NCBI GenBank assembly: GCA_029959665.1
Contig: JASCOI010000001.1
Location: 43,785 to 107,784 of the forward strand
Length of the DNA stretch: 64,000 bases
Direction: 5' to 3'
From: Microbacteriaceae bacterium PS02333
GTDB taxonomy: Bacteria > Actinomycetota > Actinomycetes > Actinomycetales > Microbacteriaceae
This document shows, one piece after another, positions 1 to 7,833 of the stretch (within the stretch, counting starts at the first letter, position 1; each line of letters opens with the position of its first letter). The notes under the pieces are model-generated. The model searched no databases. It was not told the DNA's origin and saw nothing but the letters and a program-made list of their open reading frames with translations. The position numbers were made by a program, and so were the translations under genes.

Positions 1-306
1 GACCCGAGCCGCATCGCGTCCTACCGCCAGCAGGGACTCGTCGACGAGCACGGCGCGACGATGATCGACCCGTCGAACGGCAAGAAGACGATCGAACAGG
101 GTGCGGCGACGCTCGTGCTCGGCGCCGCGAGCCCGCTGCTCGACGGCATCGGCGGGGTCTACCTGAAGGACGGCGACGTCGCGGTGATCGACGACGAGGT
201 CCGACCACTCACCGCCGACAGCATCCCCGCTGATGCGAACTCCGCGATGCTGGACCCCGACGACGCCCGGCGGCTGTGGACGCTCACGGAGCAGCTCCTC
301 GCCTGA
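1..306 (+). CDS. SDR-type oxidoreductase, C-terminal fragment
   Basis: The reading frame is open from base 1 and ends at a TGA at 304-306, giving the last 101 residues of a protein that begins left of the window. The segment resembles the C-terminal part of retinol-dehydrogenase-like short-chain dehydrogenases: a GAASPLLDGIGGVYL stretch, then an acidic region, then a DARRLWTLTEQLL tail. The Rossmann glycine motif and the catalytic Tyr/Lys would lie outside the window, so the substrate cannot be judged. The family call rests only on this tail and is moderate. The ATG at 61 is internal. Confidence 0.6.
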   Translation, partial: DPSRIASYRQQGLVDEHGATMIDPSNGKKTIEQGAATLVLGAASPLLDGIGGVYLKDGDVAVIDDEVRPLTADSIPADANSAMLDPDDARRLWTLTEQLLA

Positions 307-377
307 CGAACCTGCCACTTCCGAGAGCGGGTGCCATCGGGATACCTGGCGCGAGCCGAGGCCCCTATCGTGGACGG

Positions 378-791
378 ATGGGGGAACGACTCGACGCGTG
401 GGACGACCCCGGCGATGACCTGGTGCTCCGTCCCACGCGGACACGTCGGAAGCCGGGCGCGATCGACCTCACCGTGACGATCGCTGCCCTCGCCGTGAGC
501 TACCTCGCCGCACCGGCTGCGTGGGGCGCCGTGGTCATCAGCCAGATGGCCTTCGACGCCTGTGCGATGCCGTCCCCGGGGTGCGACGACCGCGCCGGCA
601 GCGCCGTGCTCGTCTGGCACCCGACCGTGACCGCGGTCGTCCTCGTCCTCGGGACCTGCTGGGCCGTCGTCCGCCGGGCCCGCGGGCGAGCGGCGTCACT
701 CGTCGGGCTGGGCACGCTCGCTGGCGTGGTCGTCACGTTCCTCGCGGCCGAGGTCGTGACGCACATCGCGAGTGCGGGCCACCTCTTCTAG
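378..791 (+). CDS. small membrane protein of unknown function
   Basis: This encodes 137 residues. About 30 charged residues at the N-terminus are followed by three hydrophobic segments (roughly residues 32-55, 80-97 and 104-125), which suggests a three-helix integral membrane protein. The loop after the first helix contains two cysteines (CAMPSPGC) that could form a disulfide if it is extracytoplasmic. The ATG at 378 was chosen because upstream in-frame codons are low-complexity and run into the previous gene. The 3' end overlaps the convergent HAD gene by about 95 bases. I do not recognise a named family. Confidence 0.6.
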   Translation: MGERLDAWDDPGDDLVLRPTRTRRKPGAIDLTVTIAALAVSYLAAPAAWGAVVISQMAFDACAMPSPGCDDRAGSAVLVWHPTVTAVVLVLGTCWAVVRRARGRAASLVGLGTLAGVVVTFLAAEVVTHIASAGHLF

Positions 792-1436
792 GACGACGTC
801 ACGGAGGGCCACGGCGGGGTCGACCAGCAGCGCCCGCATCCCGGCAGCACGCGCGCCGGCGACGTCGTGCGCGGGGTTGTCCCCGACGAAGAGGCAGTCG
901 GCCGGGTCCACGCCCAACTCGTCGGCCAGCGTCACGAATGCTCGCGGGTCGGGCTTCTGGAACCCGATGCGCTCCGACGTGCAGACGACGTCGAACGCGC
1001 CGTCGAGGCCGGTCCGTGCCAGCTTGTCGCGTTGCTGCTCCTCCGTCCCGTTGGTCAGGACGCCGAGCCGGAACCCCCGGGAGCGCAGCGCGTGCAGCAG
1101 CGGCAGCGCGTCGGGGAACGCCCGCCAGGACGCCCGGTACACGCGGAGGTAGTCCTCGAACAGCACGTCCAGCCCGACGTCGTCGCCCGGAACGTCGATG
1201 CCGAACGGTGGCAGCACCGTTCGAAGACGCTCCCGTCGCTGCTCCTGGAAGCTGATCTCCCCGGAACGCCACCGCTCGAACTGCTCGTCCTCGGCAGCGA
1301 ACCAGGCATCGAGTGCCGTCTCGGTGACGTCGAGCCCGAGTCCGCCGAGGAACGCAGCCGCGCCGGCACGCCCCGACCCGCGGTGGTCGAAGAGCGTCCC
1401 GTCGAGGTCGAAGCCGACCGCTCGCAGCGTCCCCAC
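696..1436 (-). CDS. HAD-family hydrolase
   Basis: This is a haloacid-dehalogenase superfamily phosphatase of about 246 residues. Motif I (DLDGTLFD, with the nucleophile and acid/base aspartates) is at the N-terminus. Motif II is in LGVLTNGT, and the motif III/IV region contains KPDPRAF and FVGDNPAHDV, so all catalytic motifs are present. The length fits a soluble HAD-IA phosphatase with a helical cap between motifs I and II. The start is the GTG at 1436, a few residues before motif I; a GTG at 1442 or CTG at 1427 are alternatives. The substrate is unknown. It stands alone and its tail overlaps the convergent membrane-protein gene. Confidence 0.8.
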   Translation of the reverse strand: MGTLRAVGFDLDGTLFDHRGSGRAGAAAFLGGLGLDVTETALDAWFAAEDEQFERWRSGEISFQEQRRERLRTVLPPFGIDVPGDDVGLDVLFEDYLRVYRASWRAFPDALPLLHALRSRGFRLGVLTNGTEEQQRDKLARTGLDGAFDVVCTSERIGFQKPDPRAFVTLADELGVDPADCLFVGDNPAHDVAGARAAGMRALLVDPAVALRDVVLEEVARTRDVRHDLGREERDDHASERAQPDE

Positions 1437-1547
1437 TCCCACAGCGTAGGACCCGGATGGCGGAACGTTGCGCGGGAGCCTCGATACCGCGCGCGACGCC
1501 GCAGAATGCGCACGAATCCGCCGGAGATGGGCAACTTTCCGTCCGCC

Positions 1548-1572
1548 GCTTTTCCATAGGCTCAGGAAAAGC
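1548..1572. promoter_or_regulatory. perfect inverted repeat upstream of the DUF6421 gene
   Basis: The arms GCTTTTCC (1548-1555) and GGAAAAGC (1565-1572) are perfect complements separated by nine bases. They end 49 bases before the ATG at 1622. The arms are AT-rich relative to the surroundings, and the position suits an operator or a promoter-overlapping site for the DUF6421 operon. No local regulator is obviously paired with it. Confidence 0.4.
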
Positions 1573-1621
1573 ACGTTCCACGCCGCACCGCAGCGGCCGA
1601 CCCGATGACGGGAGGTTCGAC

Positions 1622-3088
1622 ATGTCGCAATTCGTCCAGAGGTTCACGCAGGACGCCATCGTCGGTGAGCCCGAGGTCGTCGAGGACCGCCTGGACGTGC
1701 GCGAGATCGCAGCGCTCCCTGCCTGGCACCGCCTCAAGGACGCCGTCGTGTCGTTCCGATCCCTGCAGACGCAGGACGGCTCGATACCCGACCCGTCGGA
1801 TCACCGGACCGCTTCCGGGTACCTGGCCACGATCCTCCCGGCGGTCGCCGAACTGGCCCCGCATTTCCCGCACGATGCGGCGTACCTCGCTGCATTGCAG
1901 CGCGACTTCGCGCGATGGGAACAGCAGGGATTCGGCGTCCCGGACTTCCTCGACTCGCTGAACGCATTCCAGCCGCAACAGGACCGGGTGGACGGGCTCG
2001 GCCACCTCGTCGTCTTCCCGATGGTGACGCAGAACGGCAGTTCCTCGCGGCTCGTCGAAGCCGTCCTGGTCGAGGTCATCTGGCCCGAGTTCATCGCGGA
2101 ACTCGAAGCCGGCGACTACGACAACGCGCTCTTCGTCGCACTCCGCTTCGTCGACTTCACCCCCGGGTACGACACGAACTCCGCGGTGCTGTTCCCCGAA
2201 ACCGTGGCGATGCGGGAGATCCCGGCGTTCACGTGGGGTGCGATCTTCCAGGACCGCGAAGCCGCACGCTACCGGCGGGTCGTCCGTGCCGCTGCGGACA
2301 TCACCAAACTCGAACTGCCCGCCGAAGCAGCGGCGATGCTCGACGACCAAGAACTCACGGAGCGGGTCTTCGTGATGTGGGACATCATCCACGACCGTTC
2401 CCACATGCGCGGCGATCTGCCCTTCGACCCGTTCATGATCAAGCAGCGGATGCCGTTCTTCCTCTACTCGCTCGAAGAACTCCGGTGCGATCTGACCGCA
2501 TTCCGGGAATCGGTCCGGCTCGACCGCGAATTGTCCGCTCGCACCGACGACCTGTCCGACGCGGATCGCGCCATCCGCGACCACGCTCGCCTCGTGCAGT
2601 ACGCCGTCGTCTTCGACCGCATCTTCCGGTTCGCGATCACCGGCAGCCGCGTCCGGAACTACGACGGACTCGGCGGGCAGCTGCTCTTCGCGTGGATGCA
2701 CCAGCACGACGTCCTGCACTGGACGGACACGCAGCTCACGATCGACTGGGACGAGGTGCCGGACGTGATCATCGCGCTCAGCGACCAGATCAACGAGCTG
2801 TACTGGCGCTCGATCGACCGGCCGAAGTCGGCGCACTGGCTCGCCGCCTACGAGATGCTGACCCGGACGCTCACGCCGCACCCTGCTTCCCGGTGGGCGC
2901 AAGGTCTCCCCGCCGAGACGCTCGCCGGGCCGCCGAAGGGATACACCGACGCGGTGCTCGACGACGAGTTCCCCCTGTCCATGTTCTACGAGGCGCTCGA
3001 CAAGAAGATGGCCGCGGTCATCGCGTCGACGGCCGGTATCACCGGCGCTTCGTCCGTCACGCCCGCCGACGTCGCGGACGCCGCGTGA
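1622..3088 (+). CDS. DUF6421 family protein
   Basis: This 488-residue soluble protein matches my recollection of the DUF6421 family, which is widespread in actinobacteria and has no assigned function. A distinctive central block (HDRSHMRGDLPFDPFMIKQR) contains two histidines and acidic residues that could bind a metal, and a second histidine-containing block (WMHQHDVLHWTD) lies near the C-terminus. Both are consistent with an enzyme, but that is inference. No signal peptide or membrane helix is visible. The ATG at 1622 is the first plausible start after a long non-coding leader. It overlaps the next SDR gene (GTGA), indicating translational coupling. Confidence 0.75.
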   Translation: MSQFVQRFTQDAIVGEPEVVEDRLDVREIAALPAWHRLKDAVVSFRSLQTQDGSIPDPSDHRTASGYLATILPAVAELAPHFPHDAAYLAALQRDFARWEQQGFGVPDFLDSLNAFQPQQDRVDGLGHLVVFPMVTQNGSSSRLVEAVLVEVIWPEFIAELEAGDYDNALFVALRFVDFTPGYDTNSAVLFPETVAMREIPAFTWGAIFQDREAARYRRVVRAAADITKLELPAEAAAMLDDQELTERVFVMWDIIHDRSHMRGDLPFDPFMIKQRMPFFLYSLEELRCDLTAFRESVRLDRELSARTDDLSDADRAIRDHARLVQYAVVFDRIFRFAITGSRVRNYDGLGGQLLFAWMHQHDVLHWTDTQLTIDWDEVPDVIIALSDQINELYWRSIDRPKSAHWLAAYEMLTRTLTPHPASRWAQGLPAETLAGPPKGYTDAVLDDEFPLSMFYEALDKKMAAVIASTAGITGASSVTPADVADAA

Positions 3089-3777
3089 GCGCTGGGCCCA
3101 TGGCCGGCCGTGTGGTGCTGATCGCGGGAGCGACCAGCGCCAGCGGCGCGGCCGTCGCGCGCGCGCTCACCTCCGCCGGTGCGGCCGTCGTCGCCGTCGG
3201 CACCCGATCCGACGCACTGGAGGCACTGCGCGCGTCCGTCCCGGGCGTCACCACGTCCACGTGCGACCTCTCCGACCACGGTGCGGTCGTCTCGTTGGCC
3301 GCCGAGATCCACGATGCCGTCGGTCCCGTCGACGGCCTGGTCCACCTCGTCGGCGGCTGGCGCGGTGGCGGTGGCCTCGCGGGCCAGTCCGACGAGGACT
3401 GGGACTTCTTCGACCGGGGCTTCCGGACCCTGCGGAACACGACCAGGGTGTTCGACGACGACCTCGTCGCGTCACCGGCCGGACGGCTCGCGATCGTCTC
3501 GTCCACCGCGGTCGACTCCCCCACCGCCGGCGGCGCGAACTACGCCGCCGCCAAGGCCGCGGCCGACGCCTGGGTCCGTGCGGTGGCCCAGGGCTTCCGG
3601 AAGCGCGCGCCGCAGGCCGCAGCCGCGATCTTCGTCGTCCGAGCGCTCGACGGACTCGAGGAACGGCTCGGCGACGAGGTCGTCCGGCTCTGGTCTGCTG
3701 CGCCCGCCGAGATGAACGGCGCCCGACTCTCCCTCTCCCCGTCAGCCCAGCCCCCTGCTGCCCCCTCCCTAGGATGA
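3085..3777 (+). CDS. SDR family oxidoreductase
   Basis: This short-chain dehydrogenase has 230 residues. The N-terminal cofactor motif GATSASG lies in the first Rossmann strand, and the YAAAK catalytic Tyr-Lys pair is in the middle with a preceding SSTAV serine. The GTG at 3085 overlaps the stop of the DUF6421 gene (GTGA); an ATG at 3100 is the alternative start. The protein is slightly short for the family because the C-terminal substrate loop is reduced. It is probably co-translated with the DUF6421 protein and followed four bases later by a threonine-aldolase gene, so the three likely share one pathway. The substrate is unknown. Confidence 0.78.
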   Translation: MSAGPMAGRVVLIAGATSASGAAVARALTSAGAAVVAVGTRSDALEALRASVPGVTTSTCDLSDHGAVVSLAAEIHDAVGPVDGLVHLVGGWRGGGGLAGQSDEDWDFFDRGFRTLRNTTRVFDDDLVASPAGRLAIVSSTAVDSPTAGGANYAAAKAAADAWVRAVAQGFRKRAPQAAAAIFVVRALDGLEERLGDEVVRLWSAAPAEMNGARLSLSPSAQPPAAPSLG

Positions 3778-3781
3778 ACCG

Positions 3782-4849
3782 GTGACCCTCCAACTCCACG
3801 ACCTGGACCTGCGGGGCTTCGCCTCCGACAACTACGCCGGCGTCCACCCCGAGATCCTCGACGCGATCGCCGCGGCCAACCAAGGCCACCAGATCGCCTA
3901 CGGCGAGGACGTCTACACGGCACGGCTGCAGGAGGTCATCACGGCCCACTTCGGCGCGCAGGCCGAGGCGTTCCCGGTGTTCAACGGCACCGGCGCGAAC
4001 GTCGTCGGTCTGCAGTCGATGCTGCCGCGGTGGGGCGCCGTCGTGTGCACCTCGACCGCGCACATCCACACCGACGAGGCGGGGGCGCCAGAACGCGTCG
4101 GCGGCATGAAGCTGCTCACCGTCGATGCTCCCGACGGCAAGCTCACGCCCGAGCTGATCGACCGCGAGGCGTGGGGCTGGGGCGACGAGCACCGTGCCCA
4201 GCCGCTCGTCGTGTCGATCACCCAGACCACCGAGCTCGGCACGGCGTACACCGTCGAGGAGATCCGGGCGATCGCGGACCACATCCACCCGCTCGGCATG
4301 ACGCTGCACATGGACGGTGCCCGCATCTCCAACGCCGCGGCGACGCTCGGGCTCCCCCTCCGCGACTTCACCACCGACGCCGGCGTCGACGTCCTGAGCT
4401 TCGGCGGCACCAAGAACGGGATGCTCTACGGCGAGGCGATCGTCGTGCTGAACCCCGCCGCGTCCGAGGGGCTGCAGTACCTCCGCAAGATGAACATGCA
4501 GCTCTCGTCGAAGATGCGCTTCGTGTCGGCGCAGCTCATCGCGCTGTTGACCGACGACCTCTACCTCCGCTCGGCCTCGCACGCGAACGCCATGGCGCAG
4601 CGGCTCCGTGGTGCGCTCGAGGCGGGGATCGCCGACGGCAGCATCCAGGGCGTCGGGTTCAGCCAGGAGACCCAGGCGAACGGGGTGTTCGCGACACTGC
4701 CGGCCGGCGTGGCCGATCGGCTGCGCGAGCACTTCCGGTTCTACGACTGGGACGCCAGCCGGAACGAGGTGCGGTGGATGTGCTCGTTCGACACGTCGGA
4801 GCAGGACATCGACGCCTTCGTCGCGGCGCTCACGCGGGAGCTCGGCTGA
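3782..4849 (+). CDS. low-specificity L-threonine aldolase family protein
   Basis: This is a PLP-dependent fold-type I enzyme of 355 residues, the usual length. Such enzymes cleave L-threonine or allo-threonine to glycine and acetaldehyde. Visible family features are the start ASDNYAGVHPE, the FNGTGANV phosphate-binding segment, HMDGARISNA with the PLP-contacting Asp and Arg, and SFGGTKNGML containing the Schiff-base lysine. The GTG start at 3782 lies just four bases after the previous stop, so it is the third gene of the DUF6421/SDR operon. An ltaE-like function is likely, though beta-eliminating lyases with other substrates share these motifs. Confidence 0.85.
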   Translation: MTLQLHDLDLRGFASDNYAGVHPEILDAIAAANQGHQIAYGEDVYTARLQEVITAHFGAQAEAFPVFNGTGANVVGLQSMLPRWGAVVCTSTAHIHTDEAGAPERVGGMKLLTVDAPDGKLTPELIDREAWGWGDEHRAQPLVVSITQTTELGTAYTVEEIRAIADHIHPLGMTLHMDGARISNAAATLGLPLRDFTTDAGVDVLSFGGTKNGMLYGEAIVVLNPAASEGLQYLRKMNMQLSSKMRFVSAQLIALLTDDLYLRSASHANAMAQRLRGALEAGIADGSIQGVGFSQETQANGVFATLPAGVADRLREHFRFYDWDASRNEVRWMCSFDTSEQDIDAFVAALTRELG

Positions 4850-4861
4850 CTGCGTCGCCGT

Positions 4862-5599
4862 TCAGTCCTGCGCCGTGGGCCGGATGATCACCTCGCCGAC
4901 GTCGACACCCGCCGGCTGGGCGATCGCGTAGGCGACGGCAGCCGCCACGGCGTCGGCGGGCATGGCGATCGCGGCCATCCGGGCCTCGAGCGCAGCGCGC
5001 TGCTCGGGGTCGTCCGTCTTCGTGACACCCTCGGTGGCGGTGAAGCCGGGCGAGACGACCGTGACCCGCAGGTCGGGGCCGGCCTCTTGTCGGAGTGCCT
5101 CGCTGAGGACCCGCACGGCGGTCTTGGTCGCCGCGTACACACCCTGCGCCGGCACGATGCGGTGCGCCGACGTCGAGGCCGTGTGCACGAAGTGCCCGAA
5201 CCCCTGCTCGCGGAACACCGGAAGCGCGGCGGCGATCCCGTTGAGGACCCCGACCAGGTTGACGTCGACCATCTGCTGCCAGCCGTCGACGTCGAGGGCA
5301 TCGAACGGCGAGACCGCCATGCTGCCCGCGTTCTGGTGGAGCACGTCCAGGCGACCGAATCGGGACCGAGCCGACGCGACCAACGCGTGCAGCGCCTCCC
5401 GGCTGCGGACGTCGGTCTCGACCGCGACCGCTTCGCCACCGGCCGCGGAGATCTGCTCGACGACGGATGCGAGCCGATCGACCCTGCGGGCGCCGAGCAC
5501 GACCTTCGCGCCCGAAGCGGCGAGGCGGAGCGCTGTCGCCTCGCCGATACCGCTCGATGCTCCGGTGACGGCGACGACCTTGCCCTGGATTCCCTCCAT
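4862..5599 (-). CDS. SDR family oxidoreductase, TetR-controlled
   Basis: This classical short-chain dehydrogenase has 245 residues: TGASSGIG cofactor motif near residue 12, NAG strand motif, and a YAATK active-site pair with an upstream serine-rich TASTS. It closely resembles YdfG/serine-dehydrogenase-like SDRs, but its substrate cannot be read from sequence. The ATG at 5599 has a short AT-containing leader. It is transcribed divergently from a TetR gene 64 bases away, and the shared gap holds a near-perfect palindrome, so repression by that TetR protein is very likely. Confidence 0.85.
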   Translation of the reverse strand: MEGIQGKVVAVTGASSGIGEATALRLAASGAKVVLGARRVDRLASVVEQISAAGGEAVAVETDVRSREALHALVASARSRFGRLDVLHQNAGSMAVSPFDALDVDGWQQMVDVNLVGVLNGIAAALPVFREQGFGHFVHTASTSAHRIVPAQGVYAATKTAVRVLSEALRQEAGPDLRVTVVSPGFTATEGVTKTDDPEQRAALEARMAAIAMPADAVAAAVAYAIAQPAGVDVGEVIIRPTAQD

Positions 5600-5620
5600 G
5601 GTCTTCCCTTCGCTAGAGTG

Positions 5621-5640
5621 AAGCGGACGCTTGTCCGCTT
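5621..5640. promoter_or_regulatory. TetR operator between SDR and tetR genes
   Basis: AAGCGGAC (5621-5628) and GTCCGCTT (5633-5640) are perfect complementary arms separated by four bases, the size expected for a TetR-family dimer site. It lies between the divergent SDR (start 5599) and TetR (start 5664) genes. A second, weaker copy at about 5654-5673 keeps the GGAC/GTCC core and overlaps the tetR start codon. Two sites would allow both autoregulation and control of the SDR. Confidence 0.7.
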
Positions 5641-5663
5641 CATCGAGGGAGGCTACCGGACAC

Positions 5664-6227
5664 ATGTCCGCTTCGCAATCGGTCCGCCGCGCCGACGCTG
5701 AACGCAACCGCGCGCGTCTCGTCGACGTCGCGCGGGAAGCGCTGCGCGTCGAACCAGCGACGACCATGCAGTCGGTGGCACGGCTCGCCGGCGTCGGTCA
5801 GGGAACCATCTACCGCCATTTCCCCAGCCGGGAGGCCCTGCTCGCCGAGGTCTACCGCGATGACTTCCAGGGACTGGTCGCGTCCGCGCGCGACTCGGCA
5901 GGATCGCCCGACCAGCGGACGGCACTCCGATCCTGGCTCGACGAGCTCGCCGCCTTCGGGTACCAGAAGCACGCGCTGGCCGACGTCCTGGACGCGGCCA
6001 CCCGTCAGCAGTTGCACGACGAGCAGTACGACGAGATCGTCGACGCGATCGCCACCCTGCTCGACGCCGGAGTGCGCGCCGACGTCCTCCGTCCGGACGT
6101 GTCACCACCGGACCTGCTCGCGCTCGTCGCGTTCCTCTGGCAGCTCGGGTCGTCGGCCGCCGACCGAGCGCCGCACCTGCTCGACCTCGTCGTGGACGGA
6201 CTGCGCGCCGACCGCAACCCAACGTAG
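5664..6227 (+). CDS. TetR/AcrR family transcriptional regulator
   Basis: This encodes 187 residues. The N-terminal helix-turn-helix (about residues 15-60) carries the typical TetR sequence AGVGQGTIYRHFPSREALL. The C-terminal half is a helical ligand-binding domain without a recognisable effector. The ATG at 5664 follows a GAGGGAGG ribosome-binding site at 5645-5652. It is divergent from an SDR gene, and the intergenic palindromes make it the likely repressor of that gene and of itself. A TTG at 5631 would give a longer N-terminus but lies inside the operator. Confidence 0.88.
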   Translation: MSASQSVRRADAERNRARLVDVAREALRVEPATTMQSVARLAGVGQGTIYRHFPSREALLAEVYRDDFQGLVASARDSAGSPDQRTALRSWLDELAAFGYQKHALADVLDAATRQQLHDEQYDEIVDAIATLLDAGVRADVLRPDVSPPDLLALVAFLWQLGSSAADRAPHLLDLVVDGLRADRNPT

Positions 6228-6235
6228 AATCCCGT

Positions 6236-7702
6236 GTGATCTCCGAGCACCCCGAACCCAGCGGCATCCTCCCCGAGGACCTCGACGCCACCCTCCGGGT
6301 CCTCGACCAGCTGCCGTCGATCGACGAGACGCACCCCGACTTCGTGCGGGTTCGTCAGGCGACGGCGAAGATGTTCAAGGCCGTGAAGCGGGCCCACCGA
6401 CTCGAGAAGCGTGCGGTCATCGCCGAGGCCGACCGCCTGGTGATCGCTGCGACCGCCACCGGCGCCGCCGACCGCATCGACGACGAGACCCGCGGCGTCC
6501 CGATCAGCACCTCGACCAGCGCCTCGATCGCGGGCACCCTGCTGAAGTCCCGCCCGTGCTACATGTGCAAGCAGCACTACACGGTGGTCGACGCGTTCTA
6601 CCACCAGCTCTGCCCCTCGTGCGCTGCGATGAGCCACGCCAAGCGCGACGCCAGGACCGACCTGACCGGCAAGCGCGCTCTGCTCACCGGGGGACGCGCG
6701 AAGATCGGCATGTACATCGCGCTCCGTCTCCTGCGAGACGGGGCCCACACCACCATCACGACGCGGTTCCCCCGCGATGCGGTGCGCCGGTTCTCGAGCC
6801 TCCCCGACTCCGCCGAGTGGATCTCGCGCCTCAAGGTCGTCGGCATCGACCTGCGCGACCCCGCCCAGGTCATCGGCCTCGCCGAGGACGTCGCCGCGGC
6901 TGGGCCCCTCGACATCCTGATCAACAACGCCACACAGACCGTGCGCCGGTCGACCGGCGCGTACCAGCCCCTCGTCGACGCCGAACTCGCGCCGCTCCCC
7001 GACGGGCCCCTCCCCGAGCTCGTGACGTTCGGGCACACGAACGACCAGCACCCGCAGGCGCTCGCCCGCTCCGTCACGGCGCACCCGATCCTCGCGGCCG
7101 CTGCTGCTCGCGCCGACGAACTCACCGAGCAGGCCATGGCCCCGGGCTCGAGCTCGCTCGAACGGCTCGCCATGGGCACCGCGATCGACGCCGGCGGCCT
7201 CGTGCCCGACCTGCACGACGTGAACTCCTGGACGCAGCACGTCGACGAGGTCGACCCGCTCGAGATGCTCGAGGTCCAGCTGGCCAACACCACGGCGCCG
7301 TTCATCCTGATCTCGAAGCTCCGCCCGTCCATGGCGGCGAGCGGGGCGCACCGCACCTACGTCGTCAACGTCAGCGCCATGGAAGGGGTGTTCGGCCGCG
7401 CCTACAAGGGCCCCGGGCACCCGCACACGAACATGGCGAAGGCCGCCGTCAACATGCTGACGCGTACGAGTGCCCAGGAGATGTTCGAGACCGACGGCAT
7501 CCTGATGACGAGCGTCGACACCGGGTGGATCACCGACGAGCGACCGCACCCGACGAAGGTCCGGCTGGCAGAAGAGGGCTTCCACGCGCCACTCGACCTC
7601 GTCGACGGGGCTGCCCGTGTCTACGACCCGATCGTCCGCGGCGAGGCGGGCGACGACGTGTTCGGCGTCTTCTTGAAGGACTACGCACCCAGCTCATGGT
7701 GA
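6236..7702 (+). CDS. zinc-ribbon/SDR fusion protein
   Basis: This 488-residue protein has two parts. Residues 1-135 are a helical N-terminus ending in a CxxC-14-CxxC pattern (Cys108, 111, 126, 129), which looks like a zinc ribbon. From residue 145 an SDR Rossmann domain begins (TGGRAKIG) with an INNATQT motif. At the expected YxxxK site the sequence reads TNMAK, so the catalytic tyrosine is replaced by threonine, although the lysine is kept. A long insertion (about residues 240-330) precedes this site. The GTG at 6236 lies eight bases after the tetR stop, so it may share that transcript. Function unknown; it may be a non-catalytic SDR. Confidence 0.75.
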   Translation: MISEHPEPSGILPEDLDATLRVLDQLPSIDETHPDFVRVRQATAKMFKAVKRAHRLEKRAVIAEADRLVIAATATGAADRIDDETRGVPISTSTSASIAGTLLKSRPCYMCKQHYTVVDAFYHQLCPSCAAMSHAKRDARTDLTGKRALLTGGRAKIGMYIALRLLRDGAHTTITTRFPRDAVRRFSSLPDSAEWISRLKVVGIDLRDPAQVIGLAEDVAAAGPLDILINNATQTVRRSTGAYQPLVDAELAPLPDGPLPELVTFGHTNDQHPQALARSVTAHPILAAAAARADELTEQAMAPGSSSLERLAMGTAIDAGGLVPDLHDVNSWTQHVDEVDPLEMLEVQLANTTAPFILISKLRPSMAASGAHRTYVVNVSAMEGVFGRAYKGPGHPHTNMAKAAVNMLTRTSAQEMFETDGILMTSVDTGWITDERPHPTKVRLAEEGFHAPLDLVDGAARVYDPIVRGEAGDDVFGVFLKDYAPSSW

Positions 7703-7833
7703 GGCGCTGGCGCACGCCGCGCACGGCCGCCCGCCCTCGGTCGTGACGTCGACGCCGATCGACTGCACACGACTTACCAAGACCACAGCCGTGGCTCATG
7801 GTCGGCCGATGACGGTCGCTGACGATCGTCGTC

